Below the pieces are notes generated by a model, which saw only the letters and a list, made by a program, of their open reading frames with translations, was not told the origin of the DNA and ran no database searches. Below are positions 7,826 through 15,033 of a DNA stretch of 56,268 nt, piece after piece. Each line of letters opens with the position of its first letter. Positions within the stretch are counted from its first letter, which is position 1. The DNA lies in the NCBI GenBank assembly GCA_025965975.1, contig JAOPVX010000048.1:1-56268 (forward strand). The letters run 5' to 3'. The translations under genes were made by a program, and so were the position numbers. Origin of the DNA: Mycobacterium sp. Its GTDB lineage: Bacteria; Actinomycetota; Actinomycetes; Mycobacteriales; Mycobacteriaceae.

Positions 7826-7861
7826 ACGATCCATGCCGACATGGTTACGATCCATGCCGAC
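7826..7861 (+). repeat. Two 15-bp direct repeats, 21-bp period
   Basis: ACGATCCATGCCGAC occurs at 7826-7840 and again, identical, at 7847-7861. The 21-bp period is two helical turns, placing both copies on the same face of DNA, as expected for tandem operator half-sites. CCATG-CCGA-CATGG (7832-7845) forms a small inverted repeat across the junction. Confidence 0.7.
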
Positions 7862-7927
7862 CTCGGCGCGCGGTGAGCTCAACGGTGGTCCGGTCTGTAC
7901 AGTCAGTGCGTCTGAGAAGCTCGGCAA

Positions 7928-8018
7928 CTCGCTCCGGCCGGAGCGAGGGAACATCTGGGGTGAATACGAAGGGTTCACGCACTTCCGCAGTCATCGCCTG
8001 CCCCTGTCTGGGGCGGGC
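7928..8018 (+). promoter_or_regulatory. Two strong hairpins in the presumed leader of acyl-AMP ligase copy 2
   Basis: Hairpin 1 is the perfect 20-bp palindrome CTCGCTCCGGCCGGAGCGAG at 7928-7947. Hairpin 2 at 7996-8018 has arms GCCTGCCCC and GGGGCGGGC (one wobble pair) with a 5-base loop. Neither is followed by a T-run. Two neighbouring hairpins in the leader of a gene that travels with ANTAR proteins is suggestive, but the loops do not obviously match the published ANTAR hexaloop consensus. Confidence 0.4.
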
Positions 8019-8129
8019 GACGGTCGGACCCCAGCGGCTCCCGAAACAACTGGCGCACCTGCAAATTCGCGCCGGGTTACCCACACAACGAATTCGCGGC
8101 GTCATTACGCGTAGGCCAAAGGGATTGTC

Positions 8130-9764
8130 GTGAGCCGATTTACCGAGACGATGTACAGCAATGCCCAGTGGAGTATGAAGGGCATGGTGACCGGCGAGCC
8201 GGACGCGCCCGTCCGGCACAGCTGGGCCGAGGTGCACGCGCGGGCTCGCCAGATAGCCGGTGGCTTGGCCGCCGCCGGTGTCGGACACGGTGACGCCGTC
8301 GCGGTGCTGGCTGGCGCCCCAGTCGAGATCGCACCGACCGCCCAAGGCATCTGGATGCGCGGCGCCAGCGCGACGATGCTGCATCAGCCGACTCCGCGAA
8401 CCGACTTGGTGCGTTGGGCCGCCGAGACAACCGGCGTCATCAACATGATCTCGGCGAAAGCCGTCGTCGTCTCCGAGCCGTTCATGGCCGCCGCGCCGGT
8501 GCTGACCGGGCTCGGTATGACCGTTCTGACCATCGAGGCGCTGCTCGCGCACGCTCCGATCAGGCCCGTCGACACCTGTGATGACGACGTAGCGCTGATG
8601 CAGCTGACGTCGGGCTCGACGGGGTCGCCCAAGGCCGTTCAGATCTCGCACGCCAACATCGTCGCCAACGCCGAGGCCATGATGGTCGGCTGCAACTTCG
8701 ACATCGACACCGATGTGATCGTGAGCTGGCTGCCGTGCTTCCACGACATGGGCATGACGGGCTACCTGACGGTGCCGATGTACATTGGCGCCGACCTGGT
8801 GAAGGTCACGCCGATGGACTTTCTGCGCGATACGTTGTTGTGGGCCAAGCTGATTGACAAATACAAGGGCACCATGACAGCCGCGCCTAACTTCGCGTAC
8901 AACCTGTTCGCCAAGAGGTTGCGCAGGGTGGCCACGCCCGGGGAGTTCGACCTGTCGTCACTGCGGTGGGCGTTGTCGGGCGCCGAGCAGGTGGACCCGC
9001 TCGACGTCGAGGACCTCTGCGACGCTGGGGCGCCGTTCGGGCTGCGGCCCGAGGCGGTCATCCCCGCCTACGGCATGGCCGAGACGACAGTGGCCGTGTC
9101 GTTCTCCGAGTGCGGCGGGGGCATGGTCATCGACGAGGTGGACGCCGACCTATTGGCCGTCCTGCACCGCGCGGTCCCGGCGACAAGGGGTCACACCCGG
9201 CGCCTGGTCTCGCTCGGCCGACCGCTGCACGGCCTGGAGGTCCGCGTTATCGACGAGGACGGCTCGGTGCTGCCGGCGCGCGGCGTCGGTGTCATCGAGG
9301 TCCGCGGTGACCCGGTGACCAGGGGCTACACCACGGTGGCCGGATTCATCGCGGCGCAGGACGAGCGCGGCTGGTACGACACAGGCGACCTGGGCTATCT
9401 CACCGAGACTGGCAACGTGGTGGTGTGCGGGCGCCTCAAGGACGTCATCATCATGGCTGGGCGCAACATCTACCCGACCGACATCGAACGGGCCGCCGGC
9501 CGGGTCGCCGGGGTGCGGCCGGGTTGTGCCGTCGCGGTGCGGCTGGACGCCGGGCTGTCGCGGGAGACGTTCGCGGTGGCGGTGGAGTGCAAGGGGTTCG
9601 CGGATCACGACGAGGTGCGCCGCGTCGAGCGGGCGGTGGCGCACGAGGTGTTCGCCGAGGTCGATGTGCGGCCGCGCAACGTCGTGGTGCTGGAGCCGGG
9701 GATGATCCCCAAGACGCCGTCGGGCAAGCTGCGGCGCGCGCACGCGTTATCACTCGTGGACTGA
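8130..9764 (+). CDS. Fatty acyl-AMP ligase (cassette copy 2, complete)
   Basis: Protein of 544 residues from GTG at 8130, with AAAGGGA 5 bp upstream. It belongs to the ANL adenylating family: P-loop [13 protein letters not shown] (158-170), [11 protein letters not shown] (199-209), [37 protein letters not shown] and KTPSGKLRR near the end with the catalytic lysine. [10 protein letters not shown] and the compact ~540-residue size resemble FadD33/MbtM-type fatty acyl-AMP ligases rather than long-chain CoA synthetases (from memory). It should convert a fatty acid and ATP to acyl-AMP; the acceptor is not apparent because no acyl carrier protein is nearby. It precedes GAF-ANTAR A2 by 51 bp, the same gap as in copy 1. 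Confidence 0.9.
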   Translation: MSRFTETMYSNAQWSMKGMVTGEPDAPVRHSWAEVHARARQIAGGLAAAGVGHGDAVAVLAGAPVEIAPTAQGIWMRGASATMLHQPTPRTDLVRWAAETTGVINMISAKAVVVSEPFMAAAPVLTGLGMTVLTIEALLAHAPIRPVDTCDDDVALMQLTSGSTGSPKAVQISHANIVANAEAMMVGCNFDIDTDVIVSWLPCFHDMGMTGYLTVPMYIGADLVKVTPMDFLRDTLLWAKLIDKYKGTMTAAPNFAYNLFAKRLRRVATPGEFDLSSLRWALSGAEQVDPLDVEDLCDAGAPFGLRPEAVIPAYGMAETTVAVSFSECGGGMVIDEVDADLLAVLHRAVPATRGHTRRLVSLGRPLHGLEVRVIDEDGSVLPARGVGVIEVRGDPVTRGYTTVAGFIAAQDERGWYDTGDLGYLTETGNVVVCGRLKDVIIMAGRNIYPTDIERAAGRVAGVRPGCAVAVRLDAGLSRETFAVAVECKGFADHDEVRRVERAVAHEVFAEVDVRPRNVVVLEPGMIPKTPSGKLRRAHALSLVD

Positions 9765-9798
9765 TCGGACGGACCTTTAGGTGGCGCCCAGCTGCGAG

Positions 9799-9804
9799 TA
9801 GATT
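9799..9804 (+). promoter_or_regulatory. Candidate -10 element TAGATT of GAF-ANTAR A2
   Basis: Same hexamer and same 11-bp distance to the ATG (9816) as in copy 1. The neighbouring sequence GCGAGTAGATT is also conserved, although it lies outside any reading frame. No Shine-Dalgarno sequence is present. Confidence 0.4.
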
Positions 9805-9815
9805 CTTGTCGCAGA

Positions 9816-10622
9816 ATGGCTGATTACGACGCCCAGCCCGGTCGGGAAGAGCCCACGCAGCTCGATCTGTCCGCCGCGCAACGCGACGCGGACGAGATCG
9901 ATCTGTATGCCGGGCTGACCGGGGTGGCCGGGATCGTGGCCGGCGCCCGCGGCGTGATCGCCGTGCTCGGCGACGTGGCCAAGTTCGCACGTCAGGCCAT
10001 TCCCGGTGTCGACGGTGCTGGTGTCACGTTGATCGACTCGCGCGGGGACACGCCGTCGGTTGAGACATGGGCGGTCACGGCGGAGTTCGTCGAGGACATC
10101 GACAAGGTTCAGTACCTGGACGTTCGCGAAGGGCCGTGCATCACGTGTATGCAGTCGCGGCGCCCCACTCTCAGCGGATCGCTGGGAAGTGACAGCCGTT
10201 GGCCGCGGTTGGGTGGCCGGGTGGCCCGGATGGGCGTGCACTCCGCTCTGGCCATGCCGCTGCTGATCGGCGATCAAGTGATCGGCGCGATCAATACCTA
10301 TGCGTACCGGCGCGACGCGTTCGGCGAGCACGCCGTGGAGCTGAGTTCGCAGTTCGCCCGGCCGGCGGCGGTGTCGGTGTACAACGCGCAGCTGCTGGCT
10401 GGTGCTCAGGAGCGGACGGCACAGTTGCAGCGGGCGTTGGGCAACCGGGCTGTGATCGATCAGGCGATCGGGATCATCCGCAGTCGGTCCGGCGCCAGTG
10501 CGGAGGAGGCCTTTGATCGGCTGACCCGGATCAGCCAGTCCGAGAACGTCAAGCTAGTCGCGGTCGCCGAGCGGCTGGTGGAGGAGGCGGCGCGGCGCGC
10601 GCGTGCGCGGCAACATCCCTAA
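9816..10622 (+). CDS. GAF-ANTAR regulator A2
   Basis: Protein of 268 residues, starting MADYDAQPG at ATG 9816. It has a GAF domain (about 30-195, EGPCITCMQ with two cysteines) and an ANTAR domain (about 205-262, IDQAIGIIRSRSG). It aligns without gaps over almost its whole length to A1. By family it is a ligand-responsive RNA-binding antiterminator. Its stop overlaps the convergent B2 stop by 4 bp, so transcription of the two could interfere. Probably co-regulated with, or acting on, the upstream acyl-AMP ligase (inference). Confidence 0.88.
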   Translation: MADYDAQPGREEPTQLDLSAAQRDADEIDLYAGLTGVAGIVAGARGVIAVLGDVAKFARQAIPGVDGAGVTLIDSRGDTPSVETWAVTAEFVEDIDKVQYLDVREGPCITCMQSRRPTLSGSLGSDSRWPRLGGRVARMGVHSALAMPLLIGDQVIGAINTYAYRRDAFGEHAVELSSQFARPAAVSVYNAQLLAGAQERTAQLQRALGNRAVIDQAIGIIRSRSGASAEEAFDRLTRISQSENVKLVAVAERLVEEAARRARARQHP

Positions 10623-11377
10623 CGCGTTGGCGGCGTGGCGAATTCGGAGATGGCGGCGACAAGGACCGGGCGGGCACGGCGATCGGTCATCAGCCGCCGG
10701 GACACGTCGGTGAGGTGTTCGCGGTTGGCGCGCGAGTAGGAGCGCAGCAGGGTGAACGCCTCCTCGACCGACACATCGAGGATTTCGCGCACGAAGCCCT
10801 TGGCCTGCTCGACGATGACGCGGCTGGCCAGCGCGGAGCGCAGTTGGGGCATAACGGTCGACGGGGTGGGCGCGTGCTCCTGCAGGATTGCGACGCAGGC
10901 GATGTGCGCGAGGGTCTGCGCGACGAGGCGGTCGGCCTCGTTGAGCTCGCCGGGGTCGGTGCCGAACAGGCCGAGCGCGCCCAACACGATGCCGGCCGCG
11001 CGCATCGGGACGGCGTGCACGGAGGCGAAGCCGCCGTCGAGCGCGGCGGGGACGAACCGGGGCCAGCGTGCGGCGGCGCCTTGGAGGTCGGCGACGGAGA
11101 TGGGTTGGCCGGTGGCGTAGCAGTCGACGCACGGGCCCTCGTCGGCCTGGAGTTGGAAGAGCTCTAGTTCGCGGGCCTGCTCGGTGGTGGCGGCCAGCAC
11201 GCGGAGTTGGTCGAGCGGGTCGGCGAGTAGGAAGCCGGCCGCGGCGACGTCGAGCAGCTCGGCGCAGCGCTCGGTGAGTTCGGTCAGCAGGTCCACCACG
11301 TCGAAGTCCTCGAGCAGGGTGTCGACGAGGGAGACAACCGCGTCCAGTACGCGGGTTTCACGCGGGGTTTCTGTCAC
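10619..11377 (-). CDS. GAF-ANTAR regulator B2
   Basis: Protein of 252 residues with a GAF domain (EGPCVDCYATG) and a C-terminal ANTAR domain (IVEQAKGFVRE). I chose GTG at 11377 because GGAGG lies 5 bp upstream and it matches the ATG of B1; an ATG four codons earlier (11389) has no good ribosome site. A much longer open frame upstream (to 11911) is arginine-rich antisense of C2 and is not real. 38 bp separate it from C2. Confidence 0.87.
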   Translation of the reverse strand: MTETPRETRVLDAVVSLVDTLLEDFDVVDLLTELTERCAELLDVAAAGFLLADPLDQLRVLAATTEQARELELFQLQADEGPCVDCYATGQPISVADLQGAAARWPRFVPAALDGGFASVHAVPMRAAGIVLGALGLFGTDPGELNEADRLVAQTLAHIACVAILQEHAPTPSTVMPQLRSALASRVIVEQAKGFVREILDVSVEEAFTLLRSYSRANREHLTDVSRRLMTDRRARPVLVAAISEFATPPTR

Positions 11378-11415
11378 GTTGCCCTCCATTCTGGTGTGTT
11401 GGTGTGGCGCGCGAA

Positions 11416-12123
11416 TCAGTCGGCGTCGAGCCTGAGTCGGCGGTCGAGGATGTCGCGGGCGACGTCGGTGGCGCTGCGACCGGTCGAGTAGGCGTGGGCG
11501 CGCAGGCGCACGAGGGCCTCGGCGGGCTCGACCTCGAGCTGGGCGACGACCATGCCGGTGGCCTGGCTGACCTCGGCGCGGGACAGCGCGTTGAGTTCGG
11601 CCCAGGCGTTGCTTTTGGGGTCTCCGGCGGCGGCCTGCATATCGCCGTCGAGTAGGTCGAGCATAGGGATGCCGGCGAGCTCGGCGGCGACGATTGCGCC
11701 GGAGAACTGTTCGCCGGCCAGCACGCCGGGTTGGGTGCGGAAAAAGTCGAGGGCGCCGACGTATTCGCCGGCGACGACGACGGGCATGGCGTAGACGCCG
11801 CGGACCTGGAAGTCGAGCATGGCGGGGGCGTAGACGGGCCAGCGCTGGTCGTCGGGGTTGGCCAGGTCGACGACGACGACCGGGGCGCGCCGGGCGACCG
11901 ACTCGAGGCATGGCCCCTCACCGAGGAGGAATTGCAGCTCGTCGTACATGCGGGCGGGTTCACTGCTGGATCCGAGTGTTCCGCTGTTGGCGCCGTCGAA
12001 GACCAGCGAAATGGCCGCCGCGTCAATGTCGAAGAGCATCACGCACGCCTCGCACAGTCGGTCGGCAGCGTCTACCCCACGCCGGCCGTCGACAGCGTCG
12101 AGGAGCAGCTCGTGGATCGCCAC
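11416..12123 (-). CDS. GAF-ANTAR regulator C2
   Basis: Protein of 235 residues from GTG 12123 (MAIHELLLDAVDGRRGV), the same length as C1. It has a GAF domain with LLGEGPCLESV and an ANTAR domain with EVSQATGMVVAQ. It lacks its own ribosome site and begins 2 bp after the stop of an 18-codon leader ORF. It is first in the C2-B2 transcription unit. Confidence 0.88.
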   Translation of the reverse strand: MAIHELLLDAVDGRRGVDAADRLCEACVMLFDIDAAAISLVFDGANSGTLGSSSEPARMYDELQFLLGEGPCLESVARRAPVVVVDLANPDDQRWPVYAPAMLDFQVRGVYAMPVVVAGEYVGALDFFRTQPGVLAGEQFSGAIVAAELAGIPMLDLLDGDMQAAAGDPKSNAWAELNALSRAEVSQATGMVVAQLEVEPAEALVRLRAHAYSTGRSATDVARDILDRRLRLDAD

Positions 12124-12125
12124 AT

Positions 12126-12182
12126 TTAACCGAACAGAGGTCGGGCATCAGCAGTGCCCAGGGGTCGTGGTGGCGGGGTCAT
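12126..12182 (-). CDS. Leader peptide ORF upstream of GAF-ANTAR C2
   Basis: ATG at 12182, TAA at 12126-12128, peptide MTPPPRPLGTADARPLFG (18 residues). GAGGAGG lies 8 bp before the ATG, identical in placement to copy 1. One codon shorter than the copy 1 peptide, yet the 2-bp gap to the GAF-ANTAR start is unchanged. The MT-PPRP start is shared. Start of the peptide includes three consecutive prolines, a known ribosome-stalling context. Confidence 0.65.
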   Translation of the reverse strand: MTPPPRPLGTADARPLFG

Positions 12183-12407
12183 CCCTCCAGCCTCCTCTAG
12201 TCACCGGGGTATTGCGAGGGTTTGGGGGGTCGCGTAGGAGGCGCGTGCGAACACGCTGGCCATGGCGCACTCGACGGCGCCTTGGATATCGCACGTGTCT
12301 CCGACGGCTCGGTCGCCGTCTTCCCCGCCCCGACTGCATAAATGTAGGACCAACGACACCGATCCGCTGCGCCGCCTAAAAGCTCTGCAACCAAAGCCAT
12401 CTCATTC

Positions 12408-13424
12408 TCATTCGGCCAGCTGGTTGACGATACCGGCGAACACCCCCGGCAGCGCCGCCGCAGCCGGCACGATGCGTGACCGCAGCGGCCCGTATTCACT
12501 CGCATGCAGCACCGCCGCCGTCAACAGCCGGTAACGCCGTGACATCCGCCGCGATTGGCGGTCGTAGTCGCCTGGCTGATCCCCGACGATGCACCCCACC
12601 AACAGCTCTGCCCCACCGAACGCGATGCCCAGCCCTTCACCGGTCAACGCATCGACATAGCCCGCCGCATCACCCACCAGCAGCACCCGCCCCGCGACAC
12701 GACTGCGAACCTTCTGGCGCAGCGGGCCGGCCGCCATGTCCCGTCCATGCGGATGACCGCGAACCCGCTCTAAGAGCTCGGCGAACTCCGAGAGATGGCT
12801 TTCGAATCCACCCCGGCGCGACGTGAGGATCGCGATCCCCACGCAGTCGTCGGCCACCGGCGTCACGTACGCCTCGGCGCCCGGGCCCCAGTGCACCTCA
12901 ACGTGATCCGTCCACGGCGCGATCTGCACATGCCGCCGGATCCCCCACCGTCGCGCACCACCGCCCGGCCTCTCCAGGCCAAGCGATCGGCGGATCGGCG
13001 AGTGCAGACCGTCGGCAGCCGCCAAGTACCGCGCGCGCAACTCCCCCACCCGCACCGACGCCCAGTCCTGGGTGACCTCCCCGACGTCGCCCTGAACAAC
13101 CTTCACCCCTGCCGCCGTCGCCGCATCCAAAAGTGCTGCGTGCAAAGCAATCCGGCGCACCCCTCGTCCCGCGCCAGACCGGAACTCAGCACTAACCTTC
13201 CGCTCGCCGTCCAAATAGCTGATGCCAAAGAACTCCCGCCCTTGAGGTTCAACCCCGAGGCGTTCGAGCTGCCGCAGGGTGTGTGGCATCAACCCTTCGC
13301 CGCAGGCCTTGTCGATGGCTCCGCCGCGCCGTTCAACGACGACGACCTCGAGCCCCGCCTGCGCGCCGTGCAGCGCGGTGGCCAGCCCCGCCGGGCCACC
13401 ACCAGCGACGAGCAGATCGATCAC
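12408..13424 (-). CDS. FAD-dependent oxidoreductase (geranylgeranyl-reductase/monooxygenase type)
   Basis: Protein of 338 residues from GTG 13424, which overlaps the stop of the methyltransferase gene by 4 bp (GTGA), indicating translational coupling. The N-terminal FAD-binding motif is LLVAGGGPAGLATAL and the second FAD motif is GRVLLVGDAAGYVDALTGEG. A longer open frame to 13766 is antisense of the methyltransferase. In srsABC-type phenolic-lipid operons the third gene is a flavin hydroxylase that converts the resorcinol ring towards a quinone; the position here supports a similar role (inference). Confidence 0.82.
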   Translation of the reverse strand: MIDLLVAGGGPAGLATALHGAQAGLEVVVVERRGGAIDKACGEGLMPHTLRQLERLGVEPQGREFFGISYLDGERKVSAEFRSGAGRGVRRIALHAALLDAATAAGVKVVQGDVGEVTQDWASVRVGELRARYLAAADGLHSPIRRSLGLERPGGGARRWGIRRHVQIAPWTDHVEVHWGPGAEAYVTPVADDCVGIAILTSRRGGFESHLSEFAELLERVRGHPHGRDMAAGPLRQKVRSRVAGRVLLVGDAAGYVDALTGEGLGIAFGGAELLVGCIVGDQPGDYDRQSRRMSRRYRLLTAAVLHASEYGPLRSRIVPAAAALPGVFAGIVNQLAE

Positions 13425-13933
13425 GTCAGGCTCGCCAGCGCATCGTTCTCGACCCTGATCCGCGTACGCAGCAGCGCAGCATTGAGCACCGAGAAAACCA
13501 GCGCCGTGATCCACGCCGTGTTCACCAACGGCAACGCCACCCCTTCCGCGACCACCGCGACGTAATTCGGATGCGGGACAAGGCGATAGGGCCCACCGGA
13601 AACGCGACCGGCGCCGGGCACCACAACCACCCGGGTGTTCCACTGGCGACCCAGTGTGGCGATGCACCACCACCGCAAAACCTGAGCGGCCAGCACGATC
13701 GCCAGCATCGGCCATCCCAACCGGCCAATGAATCGGCGACGCAACGCAACAACCTCCAGCAGACATCCCGCCAACAGGCCGGTGTGCAGGACCACCATCA
13801 CCGGGTAGTGCCGCGCACCGTACTCGACACCGCCGCGTTGCCGACTCCGGTCCAGGTTGCGTTGCGAGACAACCAGTTCTGCCACCCGCTCGCCGGCGAC
13901 AGCGCCGATCAGCAGTGCGTATCGAACCCTCAC
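13421..13933 (-). CDS. Isoprenylcysteine-carboxyl-methyltransferase-like membrane methyltransferase
   Basis: Protein of 170 residues from GTG 13933, starting 1 bp after the polyketide synthase stop. It is hydrophobic, with four to five probable membrane spans. The C-terminal SAM-binding signature of the ICMT/PEMT group is visible: YRLVPHPNYVAVVAEG, preceded by GRQWNTRVVV. Enzymes of this type next to type III polyketide synthases (SrsB, BpsB) O-methylate alkylresorcinols or alkylpyrones. That role is inferred from gene order. Confidence 0.85.
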   Translation of the reverse strand: MRVRYALLIGAVAGERVAELVVSQRNLDRSRQRGGVEYGARHYPVMVVLHTGLLAGCLLEVVALRRRFIGRLGWPMLAIVLAAQVLRWWCIATLGRQWNTRVVVVPGAGRVSGGPYRLVPHPNYVAVVAEGVALPLVNTAWITALVFSVLNAALLRTRIRVENDALASLT

Positions 13934-13934
13934 C

Positions 13935-15002
13935 TCAGTGCCAGCGCAGCAGCACGAGTTCCGAACAGAAACCGGGCCCCATCGCCATCAGCACGCCGGG
14001 GCTGTCATTTGGCGGACCTTTGGCGATGGTGTCGCGCAGCACATGCAGCACCGACGCCGACGAGAGGTTGCCGATATCGCTCAGCGACCGCCACGTCAGC
14101 TCGAGCGCATCGTCGGGCAGGTCCAGAGCCGCGGTGATCGACTCGATAATCTTCGGACCGCCGGGGTGGCTCACCCAGGCCCCGACGTCGTCGACGCTCA
14201 GGTCGTGCGCCCCAAGGAAGTTGGTGACGTCGTCGCCGACATACTTCTCGATGACCGCCGGTAGGTCCGCCGAAAGCACCAGCTTCATTCCGTTCGCGCC
14301 GACGTCCCATCCCATGGTGCGCAGCGAGTCGGGGTAGAGGTGGCTGCGAGAGTCGAGGATGTCCGGCCCGGCCGCGCCCATCCTTTCGGCACGACGTTCG
14401 CCAACCGCCACCACCGCGGCGGCACCGTCGCCGAACAGTGCGCTGCCGACGAGGGTGGCCATGGACGGGTCGGCCCGCTGGGTCAGCGAACACAGTTCCA
14501 CCGACACCAGCACCGCGACGTCGTCGGGCGCGCCACGCAGATAGTCGTTCAGTCGAGCGACCCCAGCTGCCCCGGCGACGCAGCCCAACCCGAACATCGG
14601 GACGCGACGCACGTCGGGGCGCAGGCCTATGCGTCCAGCGATGCGGGCATCCAGCGAAGGCACCGCGATGCCGGTGACGGTCGTCGACACGATGAGGTCG
14701 ACGTCCTCAGGTGTTAGCCCTGCCTCGTCGAGTGCGCCCGTTACCGCCGCACACCCGAGTTCGACAGCATGCTCGATGAAGGTGTCGTTCAGATCGCCGA
14801 AGTCGGTGAGCTTCGCGTAGTCGTCGAGAGGCCGCACGAAGTAACGACTGTTGACCTTCGCGCTCTCGTGCAGGCTGTGCAGTACGTCTGCAAAAGGCTC
14901 CCAGCCGCCAATCTCGATGAGAGCCTGGGTGATCTCGTTCTGGGTGTAGCGGTGCGGTGGTAGCTCGCCACGCACACCGGCGATGACGCTCACGGGGCTC
15001 AT
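13935..15002 (-). CDS. Type III polyketide synthase (chalcone synthase-like)
   Basis: Protein of 355 residues from ATG 15002; an alternative TTG at 15023 adds seven residues and is closer to the MmpL stop. The catalytic triad is visible: Cys141 ([11 protein letters not shown]), His279 (WVSHPGGPK) and Asn312 (SDIGNLSS). The C-terminal [12 protein letters not shown] matches the GFGPG loop. By family it condenses a fatty-acyl starter with malonyl-CoA units into alkylpyrones or alkylresorcinols. It lies between an MmpL gene (upstream) and the ICMT-like methyltransferase (downstream) on one strand. Confidence 0.93.
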   Translation of the reverse strand: MSPVSVIAGVRGELPPHRYTQNEITQALIEIGGWEPFADVLHSLHESAKVNSRYFVRPLDDYAKLTDFGDLNDTFIEHAVELGCAAVTGALDEAGLTPEDVDLIVSTTVTGIAVPSLDARIAGRIGLRPDVRRVPMFGLGCVAGAAGVARLNDYLRGAPDDVAVLVSVELCSLTQRADPSMATLVGSALFGDGAAAVVAVGERRAERMGAAGPDILDSRSHLYPDSLRTMGWDVGANGMKLVLSADLPAVIEKYVGDDVTNFLGAHDLSVDDVGAWVSHPGGPKIIESITAALDLPDDALELTWRSLSDIGNLSSASVLHVLRDTIAKGPPNDSPGVLMAMGPGFCSELVLLRWH

Positions 15003-15033
15003 ATGGTGAACACGGGACCCCAAGCCGGATGGT

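Larger units (their letters stand above)
7342..8129. other. Long non-coding region upstream of acyl-AMP ligase copy 2
   Basis: 788 bp with no convincing gene. It contains a TATAGT -10 candidate (7819-7824), a 15-bp direct repeat with 21-bp period (7826-7861) and two strong hairpins (7928-7947 and 7996-8018) before the ligase start. If transcription begins near 7831, the ligase would have a structured leader of about 300 nt. Confidence 0.5.
8898..12200. repeat. Segmental duplication, right copy
   Basis: Counterpart of 1-3300. Base 8898 aligns with base 1 (both read TACAACCTGTTCGCCAAG). Gene order, gene lengths, the 4-bp convergent overlap (10619-10622), the candidate -10 spacing before gene A and the leader ORF before gene C are all conserved. 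Divergence is spread over the whole segment. The two copies are separated by about 5 kb of unrelated genes. Confidence 0.9.

Noticed and set aside
7928-8018. Classical ANTAR two-hairpin target
   Set aside because: Two hairpins exist, but the loops are not hexanucleotides with the expected A and G positions, so I list structure only and not an ANTAR motif.
11390-11911. Long N-terminal extension of GAF-ANTAR B2 to residue 430
   Set aside because: The extra part is arginine/proline-rich antisense of gene C2, and the paralogue B1 lacks it. A GTG with a good ribosome site at 11377 fits the homologue.
13425-13766. N-terminal extension of the FAD oxidoreductase
   Set aside because: It lies over the methyltransferase gene, has no family similarity, and the FAD motif would sit at residue 120 instead of the N-terminus.
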